DNA of 42,132 bases from Treponema sp. (GTDB taxonomy: Bacteria > Spirochaetota > Spirochaetia > Treponematales > Breznakiellaceae). The DNA lies in the NCBI GenBank assembly GCA_031265435.1, contig JAISCR010000001.1, positions 1 through 42,132 on the forward strand, written 5' to 3'. Shown here piece after piece: positions 7,619 through 16,455 of this stretch (within the stretch, counting starts at the first letter, position 1; every line of letters starts with the position of its first letter). A model generated the notes under the pieces. It was not told where the DNA came from and searched no databases. It saw nothing but the letters and a program-made list of their open reading frames with translations. A program made the translations under genes and the position numbers.

Positions 7619-8648
7619 AGCCTGTCCGCAACAGGGCCGAACCATGGATCATTCTGTGAATCTTCAGGAGCAGTAGGTTCACCGCGAGCATCACCGTAAA
7701 ACTTAACGCAATCACTACCAGAGCGTGAAGAATGTTTATCTCAAAGAGGCGGCCGCCTATCTTTACGCCAAAAACAAAGGGCATGGCATTGTAGATTGCC
7801 AGAAGAAGCGGCGGCGTATCCCGCAATGTTCCTGTAAAAAAATAGTCCCCCTCATATATCTGGTTTGTAAACACAAACACCGCAAACAGCGGCACTATCC
7901 AGATAAAATTCTTTGCCATGGCTTTTGGATTGGGGACAATGCCTCCCGTAAGAAACGCATAGATACAGAAACTCAGCAGGAATGAATGTACCAGCGTGGC
8001 CTCTATAACCTGGGGATAGTAGAAGCCCAGCTCTCCGGGAATAAGCACAAAGGGATTGTAACTGTCATTATGCCAGGCGCCCATGGAAAAGTTCATCACG
8101 GCGCCCAAAAAACCCAGGGTAAGGGCATAGTTGTCAAGCATGTCATTCTTGAAGAAGAGCCTGAGCACGATGATGTCCAGGGCGATGTTGCAGACATTGA
8201 GGGGCAGGCGGAGGTAGAAATTCCGGTCGGTAAACATAAAAATCTTTAAAAGAATAAAGAACAGGTAGAAGAGGGCAAAAAACAGGGATACCGCGGGGAA
8301 CTTCGTTTTCTGTCCGCCTGCGTTTTTAAGGCCGGTATTGCTCTGCCTTTCGCTCCCGCAATAGCGGGCCAGTACAAAACCCAGGTACGCGCACCAGATG
8401 TAGATCATACAGTGGAGAAAGTTGTAGCGGTTATAGGGATAGTGGCTTATAAAAGAGAAGCCCAAAAGCGCCGTGCAGAGGGCAAATCCGCCGTCAAAAA
8501 GGATGCTTTTCCGGTTCCGGGCATAGAGGCCCGCAGCCTTGTTCCGCGTTTTGCGGAAGATGCTGAACCAGGCATAGACCAGGGCGGAAACGCAAAAAAC
8601 AACAACGAGAGCGAAAGTAAGAACGGAAACAAGTTTCTGTTCACTCAT
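7611..8648 (-). CDS. YwaF/TMEM164-like integral membrane protein
   Basis: A 345-aa polytopic membrane protein with about seven to eight hydrophobic helices from residue 8 onward. The start at 8648 is supported by GGAGGAG just upstream, and its ribosome-binding site contains the stop codon of the upstream transglutaminase gene, so translation is coupled. The SHYPYNRYNFLHCMIYIW and LRLPLNVCNIALD segments and a MGAWHNDS stretch before FVLIPGELGFYYPQV fit the YwaF (TIGR02206/TMEM164) family, whose function in bacteria is not established. It is the last gene of the moxR operon and ends 8 nt inside the convergent DHH gene. Confidence 0.6.
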   Translation of the reverse strand: MSEQKLVSVLTFALVVVFCVSALVYAWFSIFRKTRNKAAGLYARNRKSILFDGGFALCTALLGFSFISHYPYNRYNFLHCMIYIWCAYLGFVLARYCGSERQSNTGLKNAGGQKTKFPAVSLFFALFYLFFILLKIFMFTDRNFYLRLPLNVCNIALDIIVLRLFFKNDMLDNYALTLGFLGAVMNFSMGAWHNDSYNPFVLIPGELGFYYPQVIEATLVHSFLLSFCIYAFLTGGIVPNPKAMAKNFIWIVPLFAVFVFTNQIYEGDYFFTGTLRDTPPLLLAIYNAMPFVFGVKIGGRLFEINILHALVVIALSFTVMLAVNLLLLKIHRMIHGSALLRTGST

Positions 8649-8649
8649 T

Positions 8650-11600
8650 TTACTCCTCCGTAAAAATAGTATCACCGACGGCACGAATGCACGCGGCAAG
8701 ATCCTTTTTTGAAAGAGACGGGAGGGGGAAACTGCGGCGGAGAACCGTTGCATTTCTGTTTCTGTCCTGCAATTCGCAGCGGATACTGTACTCGTAGTCT
8801 CCCGGCGAAAGGGACAGCTCAAGACTGATGCTGTAACGGGCGCCCTCAACAATTTCGACACCCGATCTCTTTACAAGCCTTACCAGGCGCTTTGTCAGGG
8901 CCCGCTCTCCGGCCTGAACACTGAGTTCCGCGGGAAGCTGCAGCCCTTCCTGTCTGAGCCCTCCCCGGTTGACGGCATAGAGTTCTTCGGCGGCCTCATG
9001 CCTTTGGGAGCCGCGGGAAAATTTTGCGAGATCCGTATAGGCATCCACGATCATATCCTGTTCCCAGACGGGATCGAAACCTTCCAGCGCAGCGGCTGTT
9101 TGGGCACGGTTTTTGAAGAGCTTGCCTTCCTCATATATATATGAAGGCAGCGCCGCGGGAATGATGTTCGTTTCAAAGTCCCTGGCCCGGCGGAGGTAGG
9201 CAAGGGCGCGTTTCGGATAATCTTCAAAGGCATTGTAATACTGGATCAGCGCATCCGGGTGCTGCTCTCCGCCGGCAAAAGATTCTCCCCGGTATGCGTT
9301 GGCGCCCAGAAGACAGTATTTCTTGTAAAGCCTCCGGTGAACCTCGTACTTGAAGCGGTAATGAATGCGCCGGATGAGGTTTCCGGCAGCCTCAGACAGG
9401 CTTCCTGAGGGTTTGAAGGCCTCCGATTTTTCAAGGCCTCTATACGTTTTATAGAGGATCTCATGGAGATCCCGGCGGTAGCGTACCGGATCTATGCCGT
9501 AGTTGAGCATCCAGGAGAGGTCGCTCCCTTTAAGGCAGTCTTCGGCATAGAGCCGGGCCATCTCCAGGCGTCCGGAAATCTGATAGACCTGGGCCAGGTT
9601 AACCTTGGAGAGAGGGGAGGTATCATTATCGTAGGCTGCCTCATAGTCCTCCAGAGCCTTGTTAAAATCCATCCGGCGAAGGTAGGCCTCTCCCCTGGCA
9701 AGATGCCCGGAAGCCCTGTCCTGGCTTGCCAGTGCGGCGTTGGTTCTGTCAAAGGCCGAACCAAAGCGGTAGAAACGGGTTTCCAGGATCGAAAGATTAT
9801 AGTGGGCCACAGCTGTAAAAACCCGGTCTCCCGCCCTTTCGCCCCCGGCTATTGCCTCAAGATACCACTTCTTCCCTTCATCATAGTTGAAATTATCCGC
9901 ATAAAGCGTCCCCAATGTCATGGCAAAATCCGAATCCGGCCCAAAGCGTTCCATGGCCCGGAGCATGAGCTGCTGACCCTCTACCAGGCGGTGAACCTTG
10001 TAGTACATCCAGCCCAGATTGCTGATCGCCTCCCGATCATCGGAATTGATCGCCAGAACCCGTTCCAGATAATCCACGGAAACCAGATCGTCGTTGAGGT
10101 ACGCGGCTGTCCGGGAAAGTCTGAAGAGTATATCCGGGTTATCGGGTATAAGGTTTTCGGTGATCCGGTACTCCTCCCACGCAAGCGTATAGAGTCCGCG
10201 CCCGAAGTAGAGATTCCCCAGCGCCCAGGAAAAACGGGGCTCGATGGGGTAAAGTTCCTTGCCCCGGCCGTAGAGTTCTATGGCTCTCTCCCAGAATTCG
10301 CCTTCCTCAGCCTCGGCGGCCTGCCGGAAAAGCTCATCCGGAAGGGGAAATTCATCCTGGGCCCTGCCGCTGCCCCCCAGGCTGAAGAGCAAAAGGCTAA
10401 AAAAGATTAAAACAGCCGTGTTTTTGCCTGTATTCCCTTTGGAGATACCGGAAAACAGGGCAAGAGGCGGCAGGATCCAGGCCATGCTCCGCCGCCAGAG
10501 GGGTATTGCGTCACGGTACGCGGCCCCAAAGACCCGGTACGCGGCCTGCATGGCCCTGAGGGACTCAGGCCCGTACTCGGGGGCAAAACGGGCCGCCGCG
10601 GCTCCCTGGTAGAGCGCATAGGTTCCCCCTACCCTGTCTTCAACGGATTTTGCCCATTCGGCTTCCCCGGTAAGAGGGCGCCGCCTCAAACCGGCAAGGC
10701 TCAAGCGCCGCCGTACATGGGCCCAGAGAAGCAGGGCCTTTTTTCGATCCTTCCGCAGGATACGGGAACGGAGAAGTTTTCCGCAGCGAATCCAGAGAAA
10801 AAGCAGGGGAAGGATTATCAGGATGATAAAAGGCCAATAACTCTGCAGAACACGGCGCGCCCCGGCAAGGAAATTATCCATGACGGAAGCTTCCCTTTCC
10901 TCTTCGATACCCTCTTTTGCCCTGAGCTTCGAATGGTTATCGAGAATCTCCTTCATAAGCCTTTCAAACTGGCTCTGATCTCCTGACGAGAAACGGAATT
11001 CTTCCCCTGCGGCCAGTTCATCGCTGGTGGGATCGAATTCCATCCAGCCGTAACCGGGGAAGGGTACTTCCACCCAGGCATGGGCCATGTTGGAACGGAC
11101 AGGATAGTAGTCAAAGGTGTTTTCTTCGGGATTGATAAAGAAGCCGGCTCCCACCCGCGCGGGAATTCCTATGGAACGGAGCAGCAGGGCCATGGAAAAG
11201 GCATAATAGGAACAGTAGCCCTTCTTTGATTCAAAGAGAAAATACGAAAGCTGATCCCCGTCGGGGGCTATACCGGGTTTAAGACTGTAACGGTAATCTC
11301 CGTACTTAAGCCATTCATAGACGGCATCTACCTTCTCCCAGTAGAAATCCAGACCTTCGGTTATCTCCCGGGCATAGGCGGCCAGACGCTTGTCTCCGCC
11401 GTATTCGGTGTACAGGGCGTACTCCTCCGCACTGAGGCCCAGATTCTCCGCGCTTGGAGGCTCCAGAAGGGAATCGTAAAGTTCAAAGGAGAGGGCTTCG
11501 CAGACCCTGCTCTGCACCGCATAGGCGGAACTGAAGGAAGAGGTATCCCAGGTTTCAAAGGGAACCACCTCCAGAGGCGCATTCATGCCGATGAACGCCG

Positions 11601-12588
11601 CCGAATCGAAGTTCACCAGGTAGTATTCCTGATTGGTAAGCCGGGAATCCCTGATGGGACCGGGATCATCGAACAGAGTCCGTGTTCCGGGGAGACGCTG
11701 GGGGTGAGTCTTTTCGTCGATATCTTCCATACGGAAGAAACCCTGCTTCCGGCTGTAACCGGAAAGCACGTAACGGCGCAGGAGGATGTGACTGTCTTCG
11801 GAATCCTTCTTTACAATAAACACAAGATCATCCTTCATGCTGATCTCGGTTTCCAGCCTGAGAAACTGGGAAAAATCAAAGCTGAAGAGTTTAGGCTCAA
11901 GAAGCCCGCCCCCCTGCTCCACCGCCCGTTCCTGGGAGGGTTTAAGGAAGAGGAAGCCGCCCAACAGGGCAAGAAGAATGAGGACGGCCGCGGCAGGCAG
12001 AATCTCCCCCCGGCGGAGCTTGACTTCCCCGGGCAGGGAGAAAAGAAGTGCCGCCGCTTCAAGGAGGAGGAGGCCCGAAAAGATGAGAATCATCACCACG
12101 GGGAAGCGGTAGAGGCCGATGTTTACCGTCCGGGCCATGGAATACACAATCAGGAGCAGTACCATGCCCGCCACGATGGAAGCACGGAGGAATGTCCGGG
12201 ACTTGAGTGAAGCTGCCGTGCTGAAAGCGGCCCAATAGTAGGGGATAAGGACGACAAAGTAGTTCCGGTCGAGGTTGAGGAGCAGAGAATCGAGGGATAC
12301 CGCCACATCCGGCGCAAAATAGCGGGGTATACTGATGAAGAAACGGCAGATCCAGGGCACCAGAACGAGTCCGGAGAAGGAAACAAGAGGCGCCTTGACC
12401 GTCAGGGCAAAGGAAAGCCCGCCAAAAAAGCCCGCCAGAAGCGTTGTGACAAATACCGGGCTGTCGGCCATGTCCCGGCTTACCAGCCGGAACTGAAAAA
12501 GGATGGTAAAGAGGGCAAGGGAATGAAGCGTAAGAGCGACTGAACTCTCTGCGGCGGGGATCCTGGAATGTGAAGTATGCATCTGCAT
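8650..12588 (-). CDS. transglutaminase-like membrane protein fused to TPR domain
   Basis: A 1312-aa fusion. Residues 20-215 hold about six membrane helices. A periplasmic transglutaminase-like domain follows with the catalytic triad Cys459 (KKGYCSYYAF), His503 (MAHAWVEV) and Asp519 (MEFDPTSD). Another membrane helix lies at about 584-601, then a DUF4129-like cytoplasmic segment. A second hydrophobic stretch at 722-740 ends in GSGRAQ, which looks like a signal peptide with its cleavage site. The remainder (about 750-1200) is a run of TPR repeats. The first half matches TgpA-type proteins that accompany moxR and DUF58 genes. The second half resembles a separate secreted TPR protein joined in frame. 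Start 12588 lies 3 nt after the DUF58 stop. Confidence 0.8.
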   Translation of the reverse strand: MQMHTSHSRIPAAESSVALTLHSLALFTILFQFRLVSRDMADSPVFVTTLLAGFFGGLSFALTVKAPLVSFSGLVLVPWICRFFISIPRYFAPDVAVSLDSLLLNLDRNYFVVLIPYYWAAFSTAASLKSRTFLRASIVAGMVLLLIVYSMARTVNIGLYRFPVVMILIFSGLLLLEAAALLFSLPGEVKLRRGEILPAAAVLILLALLGGFLFLKPSQERAVEQGGGLLEPKLFSFDFSQFLRLETEISMKDDLVFIVKKDSEDSHILLRRYVLSGYSRKQGFFRMEDIDEKTHPQRLPGTRTLFDDPGPIRDSRLTNQEYYLVNFDSAAFIGMNAPLEVVPFETWDTSSFSSAYAVQSRVCEALSFELYDSLLEPPSAENLGLSAEEYALYTEYGGDKRLAAYAREITEGLDFYWEKVDAVYEWLKYGDYRYSLKPGIAPDGDQLSYFLFESKKGYCSYYAFSMALLLRSIGIPARVGAGFFINPEENTFDYYPVRSNMAHAWVEVPFPGYGWMEFDPTSDELAAGEEFRFSSGDQSQFERLMKEILDNHSKLRAKEGIEEEREASVMDNFLAGARRVLQSYWPFIILIILPLLFLWIRCGKLLRSRILRKDRKKALLLWAHVRRRLSLAGLRRRPLTGEAEWAKSVEDRVGGTYALYQGAAAARFAPEYGPESLRAMQAAYRVFGAAYRDAIPLWRRSMAWILPPLALFSGISKGNTGKNTAVLIFFSLLLFSLGGSGRAQDEFPLPDELFRQAAEAEEGEFWERAIELYGRGKELYPIEPRFSWALGNLYFGRGLYTLAWEEYRITENLIPDNPDILFRLSRTAAYLNDDLVSVDYLERVLAINSDDREAISNLGWMYYKVHRLVEGQQLMLRAMERFGPDSDFAMTLGTLYADNFNYDEGKKWYLEAIAGGERAGDRVFTAVAHYNLSILETRFYRFGSAFDRTNAALASQDRASGHLARGEAYLRRMDFNKALEDYEAAYDNDTSPLSKVNLAQVYQISGRLEMARLYAEDCLKGSDLSWMLNYGIDPVRYRRDLHEILYKTYRGLEKSEAFKPSGSLSEAAGNLIRRIHYRFKYEVHRRLYKKYCLLGANAYRGESFAGGEQHPDALIQYYNAFEDYPKRALAYLRRARDFETNIIPAALPSYIYEEGKLFKNRAQTAAALEGFDPVWEQDMIVDAYTDLAKFSRGSQRHEAAEELYAVNRGGLRQEGLQLPAELSVQAGERALTKRLVRLVKRSGVEIVEGARYSISLELSLSPGDYEYSIRCELQDRNRNATVLRRSFPLPSLSKKDLAACIRAVGDTIFTEE

Positions 12589-12591
12589 TTC

Positions 12592-13941
12592 TTATTCTCT
12601 TGACTCTATTCTATCATAAAACACAGGGCGGGCGTTGAGCCCCGGCTTTTGGCCGTAGATTGAGGCGGAAGTTTGGGCCGCTTCCGGAATTGAACGGCCT
12701 GCCCCGGTTTCAGAATCAGAGCCGCCGTAGAGAAAGAGGAGTTCGATACGCCGGGCGGGCCCCTGTTTCCGCAGGAAACGGTCAAGAGCGGTGTCCCCCC
12801 CGGCAGAGCCGGTATTCCGCAGGGGAAAGCCGGCCTTCGGCCCCGGCGGGGGCTTACGGGGAAGGGCCAGGATGAGGCAGCCGCGTTCCGGGGAAAGCGC
12901 ATCCTGAGGAACCGAAATTCCGGCGGCATCAACGGAATCCGCCGCGGAAACCAGTTCCCCCGCGGCCTTGAGCGGCACAGACACCGGATAGGCCAGGGCG
13001 GCGGACAGCTCTTCGGGACTCTGCCCCCGTCCTCCGCCGCCGATCCAGCCGAGCCGTATCTCCATCCCCTTGCCCGCACAGTCCAGGGCGGCCGCCAGCG
13101 CGTATTCGCAGAGCATATCAGCCGCCTGCCTTCCTGCCCGGACTGAATAGAGAGCAGGATCGGTCTGGGTATCCACCAGAATGGTAAGCCGGGAATGGGG
13201 AGGAGGTTCACTCTCGCCTTCCCGGACAAAGAGTTCCCCCTGATGGCTGTAAAGCTTCCAGTTGATCCTGCGGGGATCGTCTCCGGGAATATAGGGCCGG
13301 TGCTCGATAAGGTTATCGGTACGCTGATAGTTGTATGCGCTGCGCTGTTCCTCCCCGCCGGAACGGGCATGTACCGGTTCCGCGCCGGCACCGGAACGGG
13401 GGCCTGCCAGAAGCCGGGGACTCCCCTCCTGAAAGTTTCTGTAAGAGAAACAGAAGAAACCCAGACTGTCCATGATCAGAACCTCGTCGCTGAGACAGTA
13501 CCAGGCCCCCCGTTCGGGAACAGTAAAAAAGCTGATCCCGTTTTCAAGATGAACAGGGTTGAACATGTGCCTGAGGAGCCGCCCGTCTTTTGTATGGAGA
13601 TTGATCCTGCAGCGGGCAATGATGGCGGGGAACACAAAAAAACCGGAAAGCCTGTTTTCCGATCCCTGCTCAAGCAGAAGCGCTGTTTCTTCCCCCGCCG
13701 TGATACGGCCGGGGCTTATTCTGAAGGAAAGTGAACGGGCCCGCTTCCGGTTGAGAAAAGCAAGAATCAGGGTAAAAAGGAGGCAGTAAGCCCAGATAGC
13801 CAGCAGAACCGCGGCTACGAGGAAAAGTACCAGTTCATTCCGGAAAAGCCCGGCAACAAAGGCAAGGATCACGATGAGGAATACAAAAAACCCCATTGTC
13901 CGGGGATAGAAGACCGCAGGGCTCACACGCCTTTCTTTCAA
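12592..13941 (-). CDS. DUF58 protein
   Basis: A 449-aa membrane-anchored protein with two N-terminal helices (about residues 12-60). The DUF58 hallmark YIPGDDPRRINWK is present, followed by LFVREGE and a von Willebrand A-like strand LTILVDTQTD. DUF58 proteins almost always sit next to MoxR ATPases and transglutaminase-like membrane proteins, as here, and are thought to act with the ATPase in assembling or activating envelope complexes. The start codon overlaps the moxR stop by 4 nt (ATGA), so translation is coupled. The last 90 residues are low-complexity and Gly/Pro/Arg-rich. Confidence 0.85.
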   Translation of the reverse strand: MKERRVSPAVFYPRTMGFFVFLIVILAFVAGLFRNELVLFLVAAVLLAIWAYCLLFTLILAFLNRKRARSLSFRISPGRITAGEETALLLEQGSENRLSGFFVFPAIIARCRINLHTKDGRLLRHMFNPVHLENGISFFTVPERGAWYCLSDEVLIMDSLGFFCFSYRNFQEGSPRLLAGPRSGAGAEPVHARSGGEEQRSAYNYQRTDNLIEHRPYIPGDDPRRINWKLYSHQGELFVREGESEPPPHSRLTILVDTQTDPALYSVRAGRQAADMLCEYALAAALDCAGKGMEIRLGWIGGGGRGQSPEELSAALAYPVSVPLKAAGELVSAADSVDAAGISVPQDALSPERGCLILALPRKPPPGPKAGFPLRNTGSAGGDTALDRFLRKQGPARRIELLFLYGGSDSETGAGRSIPEAAQTSASIYGQKPGLNARPVFYDRIESRE

Positions 13942-14882
13942 TCCTTTTTAATCCCCTCAAGCCGGGCGAGACATATCTCCCGGACAAGCTTGTCCCCGGC
14001 GGAACGCGGATCGCGTAACTTGAGCCGGTGGGTCAAAACCGGGGCGGCAAGAGTCACCAGATCCTCATCGCTGACAAAATTCCTGCCCCGTACCAGGGCC
14101 AGGGCTCTGGCGGCTTCCAGAAGGTGCAGAGCCGCCCTGGGAGAGGCTCCCAGCGTGAAGGCCCGGTGAATACGGGTATCCCTCACCATGTCGGCAATGG
14201 CCTCCTTGAGGCTTGCGTGGCAGAAAATCCCCGCGGCCATCTTCCGGGCAGAGCGGAAATCCGCAACCGAACAGACCGGTTCAAGCTTTTCAAGGCCTTC
14301 GGCGGCCGGATTCTCTTCAAGGATTGCAAGTTCCGATTCCCGGTCGGGATAACCCAGGGAAAGCTTCATCATGAAGCGGTCAAGCTGGGCCGCGGGCAGG
14401 GGAAAAGTCCCCTCGCTTTCGATGGGATTTTCGGTGGCAATGACAAAGAAAGGTTCAGGCGGCAGATGGGTTTCGGCGCCCACGGTAACCTGCCGTTCCG
14501 CCATCACCTCCAGCAGGGCCGACTGAACCTTGGGAGTGGTACGGTTGATCTCATCCGCCAGAACTATATTTGCAAGCACCGGACCGGGTACAAATCTGAA
14601 CTTCCGGGTTTTGGGATCGAAAACATCCACCCCGGTAATATCGTAGGGCAGAAGATCCGGGGTAAACTGAATCCGCTTGAAGACAAGACCCCGCGAAGGC
14701 CCGCCGATGAGCCGGGCAACGGCCTTTGCCACCGTGGTTTTCCCCAGACCGGGATTATCCTCTATAAGCACATGCCCTCCGGCGAGAACCGCCGCGGTCA
14801 GGAGTTCCAGAAATTCCCGTTTCCCTTTGATGATGCGTGAAGCTCCGTCAATGAGGGCCCCGGGCACTTTGTCAGCTTTCAT
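13938..14882 (-). CDS. MoxR-family AAA+ ATPase
   Basis: A 314-aa AAA+ ATPase. Walker A is NPGLGKTT (residues 43-50) and Walker B is VLADEINR (about 107-114). The MoxR-specific blocks QFTPDLLPYDITG, ATENPIESEGTFPLPAAQLDRF and a sensor-2 region GASPRAALHLL are all present. MoxR ATPases act as chaperone-like activators of the partner proteins encoded beside them. It heads the operon moxR-DUF58-transglutaminase/TPR-ywaF-like. There is no Shine-Dalgarno sequence; TACTAT lies 7 nt before the ATG, so the transcript may be leaderless. Confidence 0.88.
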   Translation of the reverse strand: MKADKVPGALIDGASRIIKGKREFLELLTAAVLAGGHVLIEDNPGLGKTTVAKAVARLIGGPSRGLVFKRIQFTPDLLPYDITGVDVFDPKTRKFRFVPGPVLANIVLADEINRTTPKVQSALLEVMAERQVTVGAETHLPPEPFFVIATENPIESEGTFPLPAAQLDRFMMKLSLGYPDRESELAILEENPAAEGLEKLEPVCSVADFRSARKMAAGIFCHASLKEAIADMVRDTRIHRAFTLGASPRAALHLLEAARALALVRGRNFVSDEDLVTLAAPVLTHRLKLRDPRSAGDKLVREICLARLEGIKKD

Positions 14883-14889
14883 TGAGACG

Positions 14890-14918
14890 ATAGTAGCACA
14901 AGAGAGGCTGTGGTGGAA
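14890..14918 (-). promoter_or_regulatory. possible leaderless promoter of moxR operon
   Basis: TACTAT (14895-14890 on the minus strand) ends 7 nt before the ATG at 14882. A weak -35 (TTCCAC) lies 17 nt upstream. No ribosome-binding site is visible. The case rests mainly on the same layout at three other genes in the window. Confidence 0.35.
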
Positions 14919-14992
14919 AGCCGGAGGGGAAAACGCAGGGCCGGGGCGGGCTATTTCAGGTCTTGCAGCCTGTCGGCAGGGACCTTCCGGAG

Positions 14993-15029
14993 CGAATGAC
15001 CATGAACCGCCCCGGACGAAGCATACCGT
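14993..15029 (+). repeat. 37-bp direct repeat, copy 1
   Basis: It starts CGAATGACCATGAACCG and ends GCATACCGT. 34 of 37 positions match the copy at 15682-15718. The pair brackets the nuclease-like gene at 15054-15608 in the same orientation. Confidence 0.8.
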
Positions 15030-15053
15030 TTTCTAAAAAAAGCGCCGGACCGC

Positions 15054-15608
15054 CTACCACTGCCGGGGCATAAATCCCTCCGGTGGTGGAATAAGCTCCA
15101 CCGCGTCGCCGGTTAGTTCAAGCACAAAAAAGCCGCTTTCCCAGGCGTAACGCCGGACATCGGCCTCAACAATTCCGCCTGCCATCGCTCCCACCAGCTT
15201 TTTGTCCGCCACTTCCGCGGGAGGGTGTTCCCGTATCAGTTCCATCCGTTTCAGATGCCTGTCCACATCTTTCATGCTATCGAGTTCGCGTTTTACCTCA
15301 ACCGCCATTGCCACATCGGTATTGGAGAGCAGTATGTCTATGTCCGTCAGTATATGGTTGTTTTCATCGAATATAGGTACCCGCTGGTATGCCCGTTTAA
15401 GGTTATAGCCCGCAAACTTTTCCCAGAGCCGGGCGGCAATCAGTGTCTCGATCAATTCACCCAGGGACCGGTTCAAACCGCCGACATTACCGGTTACCCG
15501 TTCAACGGTTTTTTGTAACGCTTCCATCTGTTTGTCGGTTTCTTTCATCATAGCCCAAATCTCGTCAACCGCGGCTCTCCACTCCGGTATAAGTTGTGTT
15601 GTCGCCAT
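15054..15608 (-). CDS. coiled-coil protein with PD-(D/E)XK nuclease-like domain
   Basis: A 184-aa protein. The start at 15608 is preferred because AGGAG precedes it; an upstream extension would run into the repeat at 15682. The first 65 residues form an amphipathic coiled coil (heptad-like EIWAMMKETDKQMEALQKTV). The C-terminal domain has the nuclease signature TDIDILLSN followed by VAMAVEVKREL, giving D...ExK, with the helix DVDRHLKRMELI after it. Such DUF3782-like proteins are frequent, multicopy and uncharacterised in Treponema and cyanobacteria. The gene is bracketed by 37-bp direct repeats, suggesting it moved or duplicated as a unit. DNA cleavage is inferred only from the motif. Confidence 0.65.
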   Translation of the reverse strand: MATTQLIPEWRAAVDEIWAMMKETDKQMEALQKTVERVTGNVGGLNRSLGELIETLIAARLWEKFAGYNLKRAYQRVPIFDENNHILTDIDILLSNTDVAMAVEVKRELDSMKDVDRHLKRMELIREHPPAEVADKKLVGAMAGGIVEADVRRYAWESGFFVLELTGDAVELIPPPEGFMPRQW

Positions 15609-15681
15609 AACTAACTCCTGCCCCAACCATATAGTATTTCCGGTCTCCTGTAAAGAATAACGCAGGGGTGACGGGTGGGAA

Positions 15682-15718
15682 CGCATGACCATGAACCGCT
15701 CCGGACGAAGTATACCGT
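15682..15718 (+). repeat. 37-bp direct repeat, copy 2
   Basis: Second copy of the 14993-15029 repeat, with three substitutions. It lies 74 nt upstream of the nuclease-like gene start, on its 5' side. Confidence 0.8.
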
Positions 15719-15787
15719 ACCGCTGTTTCGTGGTGTGATTGTTTCCCCGGGTTTTATGCGGATACTTTATATCAAGAAGTTTTTCCC

Positions 15788-15811
15788 CACTATTTCATTA
15801 ATAATGCCTCT
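15788..15811 (+). repeat. 24-bp direct repeat with palindrome, copy 1
   Basis: CACTATTTCATTAATAATG continued by CCTCT, identical over 24 bp to 16456-16479. It contains the palindrome CATTAATAATG (15796-15806) and lies 48 nt before the Uma2 gene start. It may be a regulator-binding site, the edge of a duplicated gene cassette, or both. Confidence 0.75.
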
Positions 15812-15822
15812 GCGGTCTGTTC

Positions 15823-15852
15823 TTGCAAACCCTTCATAATAAGGGTTATAGT
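15823..15852 (+). promoter_or_regulatory. Uma2 gene promoter with inverted repeat
   Basis: TTGCAA (15823-15828), 18-nt spacer, TATAGT (15847-15852); the predicted transcription start coincides with the ATG at 15860, so the mRNA would be leaderless. The perfect inverted repeat AACCCTT-N6-AAGGGTT (15828-15847) fills the spacer and could be an operator. Confidence 0.55.
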
Positions 15853-15859
15853 ATATGAT

Positions 15860-16438
15860 ATGTCCGATCCTTTACGATCATCGAATGAAGACAGCTATTT
15901 CACTTATGCGGACTACCTTGAATGGGAAGGTCCCGAACGCTGCGAGATCATCAACGGTGAAGCCTTTATGATGGCTTCCCCAACGGTGGAACACCAGGCC
16001 ATAATCACGGAAATCCTTGTCCAACTTGCTAATTTTCTCCGGGGCAGACCCTGCAAGGTTTTTGCCGCCCCCCTGGATGTCCGGCTCTTCCCCGAGGAGG
16101 ATCATTCCGATGACACGGTGGTTCAGCCCGATATACTTGTTGTCTGCGATAAATCAAAACTTTCCAGGGGTTCCGTTGACGGCCCCCCCGATCTGGTGGT
16201 GGAGATCCTCTCCCCTTCCAATACCCAAAAACTGATGTTTCTGAAATTTGAAAGTTACCTCAACGCCGGTGTGCGGGAGTACTGGGTACTGGACCCGGAA
16301 CAAAAGAAAGCGCAGGTCCATATCCTCCAGAATGGCCGTTATATTTCTTCAACCTACAAAAAAGACGCCCTTATTCAGGCATCCATACTGCCGCCCTTCA
16401 GCCTGGATCTTGCGGCCCTCTGGGGAGAAGCCCATTAA
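15860..16438 (+). CDS. Uma2-family (DUF820) nuclease-like protein
   Basis: A 192-aa protein of the Uma2 family, a PD-(D/E)XK-fold group with putative endonuclease activity. Visible signatures are the N-terminal YADYLEWEGPERCEIINGE, the helix around EHQAIITEILVQL, VQPDILVVCDKS, then PDLVVEILSPSN and the KFESYLNAGVREYWVLDPE block. The catalytic candidates are the Asp of QPDILVV and the Glu of VVEILSPS. The gene stands alone between two perfect 24-bp direct repeats. No Shine-Dalgarno sequence is present; the -10 ends 7 nt before the ATG. Uma2 genes occur in many copies in cyanobacteria and some spirochaetes, and their role is unknown. Confidence 0.8.
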   Translation: MSDPLRSSNEDSYFTYADYLEWEGPERCEIINGEAFMMASPTVEHQAIITEILVQLANFLRGRPCKVFAAPLDVRLFPEEDHSDDTVVQPDILVVCDKSKLSRGSVDGPPDLVVEILSPSNTQKLMFLKFESYLNAGVREYWVLDPEQKKAQVHILQNGRYISSTYKKDALIQASILPPFSLDLAALWGEAH

Positions 16439-16455
16439 CCGGCTTTATAGGCAGA

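Noticed and set aside
9463-10410. 315-codon frame opposite the TPR region
   Set aside because: The minus strand encodes clear TPR repeats here; the plus frame has no start signal and an unlikely composition.
14028-14840. 270-codon frame opposite moxR
   Set aside because: It mirrors conserved MoxR motifs and has no family pattern of its own.
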